From Leptospira fletcheri (GTDB taxonomy: Bacteria > Spirochaetota > Leptospiria > Leptospirales > Leptospiraceae), in contig NZ_RQET01000001.1 of assembly GCF_004769195.1 (NCBI RefSeq), forward strand, positions 186,001 to 250,000: a stretch of DNA of 64,000 nucleotides, read 5' to 3'. The position numbers and the translations under genes are program-made. This document shows positions 21,048 through 30,264 of this stretch, in pieces. The notes under the pieces are model-generated. The model ran no database searches, was not told where the DNA came from, and saw only the letters and a list, made by a program, of their open reading frames with translations. Each line of letters starts with the position of its first letter. The first letter of the stretch is position 1.

Positions 21048-21902
21048 ATGGATCCCAGGCTGTTAGACGGCAAAAAACTCTCCCAAAAAATCAAAGATTC
21101 GATCGCGGAGGAAATCCGACAGATGGTGGCGGCGGGAAAAAATCCCCCGAAGTTAGCGACCATTCTCGTCGGGAGCAATCCGGCTTCCGAAACCTACGTC
21201 AGTATGAAAGTAAAAGCCTGTCATTCCGTGGGAATGCTCTCCGAAAAAATCGAACTCCCGGAATCCACGACCACCGAGGAACTCTTGAATGTCATCGACC
21301 GGTTGAACGCGGATCGGAACACTCACGGAATTCTATTGCAACACCCTTGTCCTCATCAGATCGACGAACGCGCGGCATTCGATCGGATCTCTTTGCAAAA
21401 GGACGTAGACGGAGTGACCACTCTTTCTTTCGGGAAACTCTCCATGGGAGTGGAGACCTTTCTCCCCTGCACTCCTTACGGTATGATCCTCTTATTGCGG
21501 GAATACGGAATCTCTCCGGAAGGAAAACGGGCGGCGGTGGTCGGAAGATCGCCGATTCTAGGAAAACCGATGGCCATGCTCTTAACGGAAATGAATGCCA
21601 CGGTCACGCTTTGTCATTCTAAAACGAAAGGTTTAGAAGAAATCGTCCGTAACTCCGACATCGTCGTAGGCGCCGTAGGCAAACCGGAATTCGTAAAAGC
21701 TTCCTGGATCAAGCCCGGTGCGGTTCTCCTCGACGCGGGATACAATCCGGGAAACGTAGGGGATATAGAGATTTCCAAAGCCAAAGAAATCTCCTCCTAT
21801 TATACTCCGGTGCCGGGTGGAGTCGGTCCCATGACCATAGCCGTCCTTCTACTCCAGACTTTGTATTCCGCAAAAGATCACTTTACACCCCCGCTAAAGT
21901 GA
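21048..21902 (+). CDS. folD: Bifunctional methylenetetrahydrofolate dehydrogenase/cyclohydrolase
   Basis: Interconverts 5,10-methylene-, methenyl- and 10-formyl-tetrahydrofolate with NADP in one-carbon metabolism; a cytosolic dimer. It has 284 residues, the normal size. Conserved parts include SETYVSMKVKACHSVG with the catalytic Lys, ILLQHPCPHQID near the usual QLPLP site, KDVDGVT, PCTPYGM, VVGRSPILGKP for the NADP site and PVPGGVGPMT near the end. The QLPLP motif reads QHPCP here, a noticeable variation. AGGAA precedes the ATG. Followed 16 bases later by the esterase-like gene, then cysS. Confidence 0.96.
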   Translation: MDPRLLDGKKLSQKIKDSIAEEIRQMVAAGKNPPKLATILVGSNPASETYVSMKVKACHSVGMLSEKIELPESTTTEELLNVIDRLNADRNTHGILLQHPCPHQIDERAAFDRISLQKDVDGVTTLSFGKLSMGVETFLPCTPYGMILLLREYGISPEGKRAAVVGRSPILGKPMAMLLTEMNATVTLCHSKTKGLEEIVRNSDIVVGAVGKPEFVKASWIKPGAVLLDAGYNPGNVGDIEISKAKEISSYYTPVPGGVGPMTIAVLLLQTLYSAKDHFTPPLK

Positions 21903-21918
21903 AAACGATGTATCCCTA

Positions 21919-22884
21919 ATGGCTATCAGTTTCGACGAATGCTTCCAAACCTATCCCACTTTCCAGCCTCCGGCGGATCTGGACGAATTTTGGACGGAAG
22001 CGATTCGGGAACTCAAAGGTTTTCCGGTCAAAAACCAGACCAAGGCCTTGTTGAAAGGAACCATACTTAAAGAAACCATTTATGATATTTCCTTCCAATC
22101 CTACGGAAACGCCACCTTAACCGGAAGCCTCGTCATTCCGCGGAAACGGGGAGACCTTCCCGTACTGGTATACTTTCATGATTACGCCAAAGACCGTCCT
22201 CAGATCATCAAAGGATTGACGGAAGCGGGAATCGCACAAATGATCCTGGACCTGAGAGGTCACGGCGCCCAACTCATTCGCCCCGTACTGAAGGAAGGGG
22301 AACTTCCCGATCCGGATTGGACTCCCGGTTATTTCCGCAAAGGTCTGGAAGCGAAAGAATCGTTTTTTCTAAAAGCAATGTACCTGGATGTCATCCGGAC
22401 CATAGAGTTTTTGAGGTTAACGGACGGAATCGACGGGGAAAAAATCATTCTCGCAGGAAAGGGCTTAGGCGCCTCCATGTCCCTCTTCGGAGCGGCCCAT
22501 TCCAATCGGGTAAAAGGAATCATTCTAGAAACGCCTAACTTCTGTTATATCGAGGATGCCCAATTGAAATTGGGAACGAACTGGAACAAGGAAATCTCCG
22601 AACAGTTGGCGGCTTCGAAATCCAAGAAGACGGTTTTACGTAAAAACCTTTCCTATTTCGATACCTTGAATTTTTCCAAAAAGATCAAGGTTCCCACATT
22701 AGTCTCCGTCGGAATGGAAGATCGGGTTTCCCATCCGAAATCCGTCTTTGCCCTTTTCAACCATATACAAGGCGATAAAAGAATGCAGGTATATCCGACG
22801 GAAGGCAACGAGGCAGGCATTGCGGGAGACAAACAGAATCTTGCAAATCTGGAATTCGCCAAAGAAATCCTGATTTCCGAATGA
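21919..22884 (+). CDS. Acetyl xylan esterase-like alpha/beta hydrolase, likely inactive
   Basis: A 321-residue protein of the AXE1/cephalosporin-C deacetylase fold. It has the N-terminal family feature FQPPADLDEFWTEAIREL and the sequence YDISFQSYGNATLTGSLVIP. The hydrolase core follows (PVLVYFHDYA, LDLRGHGAQ). The nucleophile elbow that should read G-x-S-Q-G is G180-K-G182-L-G184, so the Ser is Gly182. The acid Asp268 is in place (GMEDRVSHP), but the catalytic His position is Asn297 in EGNEAG, usually GHE. Two of three triad residues are therefore missing, and ordinary esterase activity is unlikely. The gene lies between folD and cysS, with its stop overlapping the cysS ATG by 4 bases. A binding, scaffold or altered catalytic role is possible. 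Confidence 0.8.
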   Translation: MAISFDECFQTYPTFQPPADLDEFWTEAIRELKGFPVKNQTKALLKGTILKETIYDISFQSYGNATLTGSLVIPRKRGDLPVLVYFHDYAKDRPQIIKGLTEAGIAQMILDLRGHGAQLIRPVLKEGELPDPDWTPGYFRKGLEAKESFFLKAMYLDVIRTIEFLRLTDGIDGEKIILAGKGLGASMSLFGAAHSNRVKGIILETPNFCYIEDAQLKLGTNWNKEISEQLAASKSKKTVLRKNLSYFDTLNFSKKIKVPTLVSVGMEDRVSHPKSVFALFNHIQGDKRMQVYPTEGNEAGIAGDKQNLANLEFAKEILISE

Positions 22885-24293
22885 GAGAGGTTCGGTTCCA
22901 TAACACTCTTAGCGGGAAAAAGGAACCTTTTTTACCCCAAGACAAAAATAAGGTCCGGATCTATTCCTGCGGTCCTACGGTTTACAACTTCGCACATATA
23001 GGAAACCTACGCGCTTTTTTATTCGTGGATCTGTTACGTCGTTCTTTGCGGGCTTTGGGATTCGTCCCGGAGATGACCATGAACATCACCGACATAGACG
23101 ACAAGATCATACGCGAGTCCATCTCTTCCGGACAAAGCATCCAGGAATTCACTCGTCCCTGGACCGAGGCGTTTTTCCAGGATCTAGATACGGTGGGAAT
23201 CCAAAGGCTGGAACACTATCCGAAGGCGACGGATTCCGTCCCCGAGATGGTGGAGATCATTCGTCTCTTACGGGAAAAAGGTCTGGTCTACGAAAAGGAA
23301 GGAAGCCTCTACTATTCCATTTCGAAATTTTCCGGATACGGCAAACTTTCCCATATCGACTCGACGGGGATGAAAACCGGCACCAGGTACGACACCGACG
23401 AGTATGAAAAGGACGACGTCCGCGATTTCGTCTTATGGAAATCCCCGAAGCTGGAAGGAGAAGCGTTCTGGGATACGGACCTCGGCAAAGGCAGACCGGG
23501 ATGGCACCTGGAATGTTCCGCCATGATCCGTAAAATCTACGGTTCCGGGATAGACATTCATACGGGAGGCGTGGATCTCACCTTCCCCCATCACGAAAAC
23601 GAAATCGCGCAGAGCGAAGGCGCATATCCAAATGAGTCCTTCGTAAAATACTGGCTCCACTCGGAACACCTTCTCGTAAACGGCGAAAAGATGTCCAAAT
23701 CCAAAGGAAATTTTTTTACTCTCAGAGACCTTTTGCAAAAAGGAGCCGATCCGAAAGCGCTTCGCTTTTTGCTCTTAGGAACGCATTACAGGAGCAAACT
23801 GAATTTTACCTTCGATCGTCTGGAAGAAGCGGACCAAGCGGTTCACCGTATCCAGGCTTGCCTCGATCGTTTATTAAAGGAGAAAGAAACGCCAAGTCTC
23901 TCACCCGACGACGCTTCCCCGATTCCGACTCTGGAGCTTTGGGAGCAGATGCTGGATTCTCTTGCCGATGATCTGAATGTTTCCAAATTTCTGGCCTACG
24001 TATATGAAGCCGTAAAATCCTTAAACCAAAGACTGGACAAACGATCTCTTGCGGGTCCGCAGGTGGAAGCCGCTCTGGAATTCTTCCGCAAAGTGGACGG
24101 AATTCTCGGAATCCTGGAATTCGAATGGAAACCGGAAACCTTGGACTCCGAGATAGACGAACTCGTGCAAAAGAGACAGGAAGCCAGAAAGAATAAGGAC
24201 TTTGCCCTCTCCGACCAAATCAGAGATAGGCTAAACGAATTGGGAATTATAGTGGAAGATACCAAAGACGGATTAAGGTGGAAAAGAAAGTGA
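22881..24293 (+). CDS. cysS: Cysteinyl-tRNA synthetase
   Basis: A class I synthetase that attaches cysteine to tRNA-Cys. It has 470 residues. The zinc-binding Cys and HIGH-type motif occur in YSCGPTVYNFAHIGN, further zinc ligands in WHLECS and HHENE, and the KMSKS loop reads EKMSKSKGNFF. The C-terminal DALR-type domain ends in a helical tail (VQKRQEARKNKDFALSDQIRD) typical of CysRS. The ATG overlaps the previous stop as ATGA, and its own stop overlaps the start of rlmB, so folD, the esterase-like gene, cysS and rlmB form a coupled set. Confidence 0.97.
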   Translation: MREVRFHNTLSGKKEPFLPQDKNKVRIYSCGPTVYNFAHIGNLRAFLFVDLLRRSLRALGFVPEMTMNITDIDDKIIRESISSGQSIQEFTRPWTEAFFQDLDTVGIQRLEHYPKATDSVPEMVEIIRLLREKGLVYEKEGSLYYSISKFSGYGKLSHIDSTGMKTGTRYDTDEYEKDDVRDFVLWKSPKLEGEAFWDTDLGKGRPGWHLECSAMIRKIYGSGIDIHTGGVDLTFPHHENEIAQSEGAYPNESFVKYWLHSEHLLVNGEKMSKSKGNFFTLRDLLQKGADPKALRFLLLGTHYRSKLNFTFDRLEEADQAVHRIQACLDRLLKEKETPSLSPDDASPIPTLELWEQMLDSLADDLNVSKFLAYVYEAVKSLNQRLDKRSLAGPQVEAALEFFRKVDGILGILEFEWKPETLDSEIDELVQKRQEARKNKDFALSDQIRDRLNELGIIVEDTKDGLRWKRK

Positions 24294-25036
24294 GTCGGTC
24301 GGATTTTATATACGGCAAGAGGAACATTTCGGAAAACTTGGTCCGACATCTCGAGTTAGGATCCGAGCTTTCCTTTCGGGAAGTCTGGGTAAAGGCGAAT
24401 CCCAACCAAGAATTAAAGGAAATCCTAAAACGACTTCCGAAACATGTCAAAGTCAACGAAGTCTCCTTAAGCAAATTGGATCAGCTCGTTCCGGGTTGCA
24501 ACCACCAAGGAATCATCGCCCAAAGAATTCTACTTCATAGCGGAGATAAAAAATCCTTCGAAGAGCATTTGAAATCCTGTAAGGGACCTATCCTAATTCC
24601 GGACCGGATCCAAGACCCTGGCAACTTGGGAAACATACTTAGGACGGCCGAATGCTTCGGAATCGAGACCGTGTTGATCCCGGATCGGGAATCTTCCGGA
24701 ATCACGCCGGTAGTGGAAAAAACTGCCTCGGGAGCTCTGGCCTACTTACAAGTGTTTCGTGTGGGAAATCTCGCTCAGCTTCTGGACAAATTAAAGAAAC
24801 GGAATTTTTGGGTAGTTTCGACCGCCGACCAAGGAAGCGAAGATTGGTCCAAGGTTCCTGCTTGGGAGGACCTGGTCATCCTGATGGGAAACGAAGGGGA
24901 AGGAGTCAAAAGAATCCTTCTGGAGAAATCCGATTTCGTTTTACGGATCCCTCTTCACGGTCATATTTCCTCTCTGAACGTCACAGTGGCGACCGGGATC
25001 GTTCTGGACAGACTCAAGAATCGCCCTCTTCCGTAA
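24290..25036 (+). CDS. rlmB: SpoU-family 23S rRNA 2'-O-methyltransferase (RlmB-like)
   Basis: A 248-residue SPOUT-class methyltransferase using S-adenosylmethionine to methylate ribose 2'-O; RlmB modifies G2251 of 23S rRNA. The N-terminal RNA-binding domain has YGKRNISENLV and NHQGIIAQ. The SpoU domain shows PDRIQDPGNLGNILRTAECFG, the middle motif LMGNEGEGV and the closing motif IPLHGHISSLNVTVATGIVL, all typical. The start is GTG overlapping the cysS stop, with AAGGTGG 8 bases upstream; an alternative GTG lies 4 codons earlier. Other SpoU paralogues (TrmH, TrmL) are possible, but the length and N-terminal domain favour RlmB. Confidence 0.85.
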   Translation: MSRSDFIYGKRNISENLVRHLELGSELSFREVWVKANPNQELKEILKRLPKHVKVNEVSLSKLDQLVPGCNHQGIIAQRILLHSGDKKSFEEHLKSCKGPILIPDRIQDPGNLGNILRTAECFGIETVLIPDRESSGITPVVEKTASGALAYLQVFRVGNLAQLLDKLKKRNFWVVSTADQGSEDWSKVPAWEDLVILMGNEGEGVKRILLEKSDFVLRIPLHGHISSLNVTVATGIVLDRLKNRPLP

Positions 25037-25126
25037 TCCGATCGTCATCGGAACGGACGTTTTTCTACGCTATCCGTACGTTTTTACTGCTTGCGAAAGC
25101 GCTGCGAGTCATGCGACTCTTAAGAA

Positions 25127-26266
25127 ATGTTCGGACATCTCTCCTATGGGATCTGCCTCCTCCTATTGATTTTCATCGGCTTTCCTGCCTGCAAGGTGCA
25201 TGACTTAAAAGCCAAGTTAACGCCCCACCATCACGAATCGGCTACGGACAAACTGATCAATTATATCCTTTTCGAATATTATACGGAAACGAACCATGCC
25301 TTATACCGGTACGTCAACATTCTCAGTCCGGTACCGGCCACTAAATCCCAGATCAACGCGGATTTTTTCGGCGATCCTTCCGTCGGACAGGTTTCCGGAA
25401 AAACGAAGCTGATATTCATCCACGGTTGGGATTTTACGGAGCGGAACACGGATCCCCCTACCGACAAATACACGAAGGTGACAAAGCTTCTCGGCACCTG
25501 GAACCAGGCCTTGGAATTTGCCGATAATAACGTATCCAATGTGTATTCTAATTATGAAATATACGTTTTTACTTATAGAACTTCCGATTACGTCGCCAAC
25601 AACGGAAGAAGGTTCATAGACACATTAAATACCTATTTTGCCACTGCAGATAAGGTGATCATCCTGGCGCATTCGATGGGTGGCTTGGTATCTAGGGCGG
25701 CCCTGTATCATCCGAACAATACGAAGGATGTCATAGATAATATTGTCAGTCTGGGAACTCCTTATTACGGATCTCCCTTTGCCTCTCCTCAATACCAGAA
25801 CAACGATCTTTCCTCCATAGGAAGTATCGTCGGATTCGTCACCGGCACTCCGGGCGGAAAGGATTTAGGTTACACGAATGGGGGCACATTAGGTTCGAAT
25901 CCGCTTCCGGGCCAAACGATTTCCGGCTCCTACAATCCTTATCTGGAAAGTCTACTAGGACAAACGTTTAGGGACTCCAAGGTTTCGGTCTATTACGGAG
26001 ATTTGGCCGGATCCTGCTCTGGGCATGACGTGATTTATGCCAGTGGTTGCCTCATTCTGAACTCGACTAGCCCTCAGTTTCCGAACACCGACGGAATCGT
26101 GTCCACCTATTCCGGCCAACTTTACGGTAATCCGGTGGCGGGGAGATTCTCCCAATCAGGGTTCGACCATTCCCAAATGTCCTTCCGAAACCCCGCCAAC
26201 CCTTCCAGTACGGCCGCCGTCCAGACTTTCTTTTCCACCGTAATCACCTATACCAACGGTCTCTAA
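25127..26266 (+). CDS. Lipase-like alpha/beta hydrolase lipoprotein
   Basis: A 379-residue exported hydrolase. The N-terminus has a hydrophobic core ICLLLLIFIGF and a lipobox FPAC, so it is probably a lipoprotein with Cys22 at the mature end. The oxyanion part is LIFIHGWDF, the nucleophile elbow is AHSMGGLVSR with Ser in A-H-S-M-G, as in Bacillus-type lipases, and GTPYYGSPFA is the segment after it. The catalytic Asp and His are likely in TDGIVS and GFDHSQM near the end. It would act on lipids or esters at the cell surface or in the periplasm. It follows rlmB after a 90-base gap that may hold its own promoter. Ribosome binding site weak. Confidence 0.82.
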   Translation: MFGHLSYGICLLLLIFIGFPACKVHDLKAKLTPHHHESATDKLINYILFEYYTETNHALYRYVNILSPVPATKSQINADFFGDPSVGQVSGKTKLIFIHGWDFTERNTDPPTDKYTKVTKLLGTWNQALEFADNNVSNVYSNYEIYVFTYRTSDYVANNGRRFIDTLNTYFATADKVIILAHSMGGLVSRAALYHPNNTKDVIDNIVSLGTPYYGSPFASPQYQNNDLSSIGSIVGFVTGTPGGKDLGYTNGGTLGSNPLPGQTISGSYNPYLESLLGQTFRDSKVSVYYGDLAGSCSGHDVIYASGCLILNSTSPQFPNTDGIVSTYSGQLYGNPVAGRFSQSGFDHSQMSFRNPANPSSTAAVQTFFSTVITYTNGL

Positions 26267-26298
26267 AAGACCCCGAAGACCGAAAATCGGGCACGCGA

Positions 26299-27066
26299 TC
26301 AAAGCCTGACTTTGATCCCCATTTCCCGCATGTTTTTTTTGGTTTCCTCAATGGTGTATTCCCCGAAATGGAAGATGGACGCCGCGAGTACCGCATCTGC
26401 CTTTCCCCTCAGTATCGCTTCCACCATGTGCTCCGGATTTCCCGCTCCGCCGCTAGCTATAACAGGTATTTCTAAATTAGAAGAAAATGATTTTAAAAGA
26501 ACGATATCGAAACCTTTTTTGGTCCCGTCCCTATCCATGGAAGTCAACAGGATTTCTCCGGCCCCCCTTTCCTGGGCTTCCCTACCCCAGTCCAGAGCCT
26601 CCCGACCCGTTTCCGTACGCCCCCCGTGCAGAAAGACCTCGTATCTATCCCTTTCCTTGTGGAATTTCACGTCCACTGCGCAAACGATGCATTGCGATCC
26701 GTAAATTTCTGCGGAAGCGGTAAGTAATTCCGGATGCTGGTACGCGGCGGTATTGATGGAAACCTTATCCGCCCCTTTTTCCAAAACCGCCCTTACATCT
26801 TCCAGAGTCCGGATTCCACCGCCTACGGTAAAAGGGATAAAAATACGTTCCGCGACGGCTTCCACGAGATGAATTAAAATATTTCTCTTGTCACTGGACG
26901 CAGTGATGTCCAAGAAACAAAGTTCATCCGCGAGATTGGTCTCGTACACCACTGCGGATTCGACCGGATCTCCGGCATCCACTAGATTCACGAAATTGAC
27001 GCCTTTGACGACACGCCCGTCCTTGATATCCAGGCAGGGAATGATTCGAGCCGTCAATTCGCTCAT
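26299..27066 (-). CDS. hisF: Imidazole glycerol phosphate synthase cyclase subunit
   Basis: Works with HisH to convert PRFAR and glutamine-derived ammonia to imidazole glycerol phosphate and AICAR in histidine biosynthesis; a cytosolic TIM barrel. It has 255 residues. The opening [19 protein letters not shown] and the second half-barrel phosphate site ([13 protein letters not shown]) are diagnostic. Other conserved parts are [12 protein letters not shown] and [15 protein letters not shown]. It is the last gene of the long minus-strand run, with its ATG overlapping the gatA stop by 4 bases. HisH and most other his genes are not in the window; only hisD is, at the far end of the same run. Confidence 0.97.
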   Translation of the reverse strand: MSELTARIIPCLDIKDGRVVKGVNFVNLVDAGDPVESAVVYETNLADELCFLDITASSDKRNILIHLVEAVAERIFIPFTVGGGIRTLEDVRAVLEKGADKVSINTAAYQHPELLTASAEIYGSQCIVCAVDVKFHKERDRYEVFLHGGRTETGREALDWGREAQERGAGEILLTSMDRDGTKKGFDIVLLKSFSSNLEIPVIASGGAGNPEHMVEAILRGKADAVLAASIFHFGEYTIEETKKNMREMGIKVRL

Positions 27067-28526
27067 CGGATCGTATCCGGTAAATCGACCTTAGGATCGA
27101 TCCGAGAAGAGAGAGCCTGCACAAACGAGAAGATTTTCCCTTCCCCCAATTCCGGTCCGGTCACTTGTAACCCGATCGGAAGTCCCTGGGAATCCTTTCC
27201 GACCGGAAGAGATATGGCGGGAACTCCAGCCAAATTCACGGACGTGGTCAGAATATCCGCCTTATACATTTGGATCGGATCCGAAGTTTTTTCTCCGATC
27301 TTAAACGCCGTGGTGGGAGAAGTCGGCTGCAATACCAAATCCACTTTGGAGAAATATCCTTCGTATTCTTTCCGAATAAGCACTCTTGCTTTCTGGGCTC
27401 TTCCATAGTAAGCGTCGTAATACCCTGCCGAGAGAGAGAACGTACCTAACAATATCCTTCTTTTGACTTCGGGTCCGAAACCTTCGCTGCGACTGGCTAC
27501 GTACAGATCTTCCAATTTTCCCGCAAGATCCTTTCTGGATCCGAAACGTATACCGTCAAAACGGGAAAGATTCGAAGAACATTCCGCAGTCGCAATGATG
27601 TAATAGATCGGAATCGCCGAACCTAATTTCGAAAAATCCAACTCGATCAGCTCGGCCCCTTCGGCCTTCAATTTCTCTAGAACCTCGGAATACGCTTTTG
27701 CCACTTCAGGGGAGATTTCGGAACTCATCTTCATGACTCCCAACTTCAAACCTTGAATCTTCAAGGATTGCTGTTTAGAAGGATCATAGGAGGAAATATT
27801 CCTGGAGCTGGCGTCTCTAGGATCCTTTCCGGAGATCACGGAATACACATCCACGACTCCCTGCAAATCCTTGGACAAAGGTCCGATCTGGTCCAAGCTA
27901 GACGCATACGCCACCAACCCGTATCTGGAAACGGTTCCGTACGTGGGTTTCAGTCCGTAGATCCCGCAAAGGGAAGCCGGCTGCCGAATCGATCCGCCGG
28001 TATCCGATCCCAAAGCGACCGGAACCATAGACGCGGCGACGGCAGCTGCGGATCCTCCTGAGGAACCTCCCGGAATCCGAGTCGTATCGAACGGATTCGT
28101 AGTCACCTGGTAAGCCGAATTTTCGGTGGAAGATCCCATGGCGAATTCGTCCATGTTCGTCCTCGGAAACAGTACGAATCCTTTTTCCAAGAGCCGTTCC
28201 ACTACGGTCGCGTTGAACGGAGAACGATAATTCTCCAGAATACGCGAAGCGCAAGTGGTGAGCATGTTCGCCACACAGATATTGTCCTTGATTCCGATCG
28301 GAATACCGTCGAACTCGGAGAGTGGCTTTCCGTTTTTTCTCCTTTCCGTACTTTCGGATGCGGCTTTGAGTACGAACTCTTTTTCGTAGGAAAGGAAGGC
28401 CTGTATTTTCGGATCGACCGACTCGATCCTTTCCCAAAGGGATTCCGCCAATTCTGTTGGAGTGAATTCCCCCGAATTGAGTCCGCTTTTTACCTGAGAA
28501 TAATCCAATTTCCAGAGGGTTTTCAT
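27063..28526 (-). CDS. gatA: Glutamyl/aspartyl-tRNA amidotransferase subunit A
   Basis: Amidase subunit of GatCAB, which releases ammonia from glutamine and amidates misacylated tRNA. It has 487 residues. The Ser-cisSer-Lys triad lies in GIPIGIKDN (Lys) and [15 protein letters not shown] (Ser), with [11 protein letters not shown] following; [20 protein letters not shown] is also typical. Overlaps gatC at its start and hisF at its end, 4 bases each. Because asnS is present, the enzyme probably serves Gln-tRNA. The gatB subunit is not in the window. Confidence 0.97.
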   Translation of the reverse strand: MKTLWKLDYSQVKSGLNSGEFTPTELAESLWERIESVDPKIQAFLSYEKEFVLKAASESTERRKNGKPLSEFDGIPIGIKDNICVANMLTTCASRILENYRSPFNATVVERLLEKGFVLFPRTNMDEFAMGSSTENSAYQVTTNPFDTTRIPGGSSGGSAAAVAASMVPVALGSDTGGSIRQPASLCGIYGLKPTYGTVSRYGLVAYASSLDQIGPLSKDLQGVVDVYSVISGKDPRDASSRNISSYDPSKQQSLKIQGLKLGVMKMSSEISPEVAKAYSEVLEKLKAEGAELIELDFSKLGSAIPIYYIIATAECSSNLSRFDGIRFGSRKDLAGKLEDLYVASRSEGFGPEVKRRILLGTFSLSAGYYDAYYGRAQKARVLIRKEYEGYFSKVDLVLQPTSPTTAFKIGEKTSDPIQMYKADILTTSVNLAGVPAISLPVGKDSQGLPIGLQVTGPELGEGKIFSFVQALSSRIDPKVDLPDTIR

Positions 28527-28813
28527 GTCTCGATCACCTTCGGTACTACGAAATAACCGTTTTGAAAGTTAGGGGCAAAGGATTCGATCTCTTGGCGAGT
28601 CAATCCGTATTCGATCTTGTCATGCCGCACCGAATTTCCCGAATTTGGATACAGGTCATCCTCCGTGATAGAGCTCACGTCCAGCTCCTTGATCGTATCC
28701 ACGTAATTTAGGATTTTATTAAAATCTTGGAGAAACGGTCCGACCTCTTCGGAGCGTATCCTAAGTTTAGCCAGGTCTGCGATCTTTTTCAGGGATTCTT
28801 CGTTTAAATTCAC
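28523..28813 (-). CDS. gatC: Glutamyl/aspartyl-tRNA amidotransferase subunit C
   Basis: Small subunit that clamps GatA to GatB. It has 96 residues from the chosen GTG. The family pattern is clear: [14 protein letters not shown], then [15 protein letters not shown], and VRHDKI near the end. The start is uncertain: GTG here has GGAG about 11 bases upstream, while a TTG 12 codons earlier overlaps the stop of the sugar transferase gene. The GTG start gives the usual family length. The stop overlaps gatA by 4 bases. Confidence 0.92.
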   Translation of the reverse strand: MNLNEESLKKIADLAKLRIRSEEVGPFLQDFNKILNYVDTIKELDVSSITEDDLYPNSGNSVRHDKIEYGLTRQEIESFAPNFQNGYFVVPKVIET

Positions 28814-28845
28814 GAGTTCGTTTTCTCCTTTTTCCCGGATCCTTA

Positions 28846-30261
28846 TCAATAGGCGTTTTTATCCATCAACCCCATAAAAGGAGTGAGAAGAATGATCTTA
28901 ATGTCTAGCCATAAGGACCAATTTTCGATATAATAGATATCCGCCGCTATCCTTTCCTCGATCGAGGTATCTCCCCTAAGTCCCTTCACCTGAGCCAATC
29001 CGGTGATTCCGGCCTTTACGGCGTGTCTCCGCATATAATGCCTATGATCGCTCTTGAATTTTTCTACAAAGTGAGGGCGTTCCGGTCGGGGACCCACGAC
29101 GGACATATCCCCCAAGAGCACGTTAAAAAACTGCGGGGTTTCGTCAAGGGAGGTCTTTCTCATGATTTTCCCGATTTTCGTGACCCTTGGGTCGTTTTGG
29201 ACGGTCCAAGTGGTTTCTGACCTGGATTTTTCCTGGACGACCATACTTCTGAATTTGATCATCCGGAAACTTTTATTGTCCAACCCAACCCTTTCCTGCA
29301 TATAAAACACGGGACCTTCGGAGGTCAATTTAATGAGAATCGCCAGAACAAGATAGAACGGAGAGAAGAACAGGATAAAGACTAGAGAGAAAAGGATGTC
29401 GAAACTCCTCTTAATGAATCGATTGTATCCCAAACGAATCGGAATATTCCGGATGCTGATGACAGGGAGTCCGTCCATTTCATCCACCCGCCCCTTAGCG
29501 GTGATGAACTCCTGGAATCCCGGGATCACTTTCAGATCGATTCCCTCCGTATCGCAGGAATCCAAAACGTCCTGTAGATATTCCCCTTCCTCGTTGTTCA
29601 ACGCATAGACGACAAGATCCGGTTTTACTTCCTCCAGAACTTTTTCGATTTTTTCGGCTTTTCCCAAAACCTTCATCTCTTTCCGAAGAGGTTTTACATT
29701 CTTACCGGAAACGTATCCCACGATCTGGTAGCCGTAGATTTGGTGACGAAGAACGGAGTCGGCAAAACGACAGGCGGTTTGTCTGACTCCGATCACGAGC
29801 ACCCTACGCAGATTGTATCCCTTACTCCTAAGATATCTCAGGACCTGTCTGGTCAGAAAATGGAGAATAGTGGTCGAAAAAATATTCGTACCGGCGAATG
29901 CAAGAATGAAGGTCCGGGAAAACCTTTCGCTCCCGAGATCTCCGCGGAAAAAGAAAAGCAATGAAAGAACCAAAAGCAGGTTCAGAAACACCCCGCCGAA
30001 AATCACCAAAAACTCGTCGGCAAAGGAGAGACCTCGTCTCGGATGATACAGGTCCACCGAAAGGAAGACCAATACTTGCGATAAGGAAAGCAGAAGGGAA
30101 AGGATCGCGTAACTTTCCGTATCCACATACGACCGATCAACTCCGCTCGGGTCCAGAAGATGGAACCTCAGAAAGAAAGCGAACAAGCAGCTTCCCAAGG
30201 AAAAAATCACATCCAGGAACACGAACAGAAGTTTAAAAGTCTGACTCCTCTCTTTAAGCAT
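28846..30261 (-). CDS. Polyprenyl-phosphate sugar phosphotransferase (WcaJ/WbaP-like)
   Basis: A 471-residue membrane enzyme that likely transfers a sugar-1-phosphate from a UDP-sugar to undecaprenyl phosphate, starting an O-antigen or exopolysaccharide repeat. The N-terminal half has about four hydrophobic helices and a CoA-binding-like domain with [18 protein letters not shown]. The C-terminal catalytic domain has one hydrophobic segment ([20 protein letters not shown]) followed by the family motifs [37 protein letters not shown] and MSVVGPRPE. Its ATG is 3 bases after the lptD stop, consistent with envelope-synthesis coupling to lptD and uppP. The exact sugar is unknown. Confidence 0.92.
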   Translation of the reverse strand: MLKERSQTFKLLFVFLDVIFSLGSCLFAFFLRFHLLDPSGVDRSYVDTESYAILSLLLSLSQVLVFLSVDLYHPRRGLSFADEFLVIFGGVFLNLLLVLSLLFFFRGDLGSERFSRTFILAFAGTNIFSTTILHFLTRQVLRYLRSKGYNLRRVLVIGVRQTACRFADSVLRHQIYGYQIVGYVSGKNVKPLRKEMKVLGKAEKIEKVLEEVKPDLVVYALNNEEGEYLQDVLDSCDTEGIDLKVIPGFQEFITAKGRVDEMDGLPVISIRNIPIRLGYNRFIKRSFDILFSLVFILFFSPFYLVLAILIKLTSEGPVFYMQERVGLDNKSFRMIKFRSMVVQEKSRSETTWTVQNDPRVTKIGKIMRKTSLDETPQFFNVLLGDMSVVGPRPERPHFVEKFKSDHRHYMRRHAVKAGITGLAQVKGLRGDTSIEERIAADIYYIENWSLWLDIKIILLTPFMGLMDKNAY

Positions 30262-30264
30262 TTG

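Noticed and set aside
25885..25910. tRNA T-loop-like GGTTCGAATCC
   Set aside because: It lies inside the lipase-like coding frame and has no acceptor stem or anticodon arm around it.
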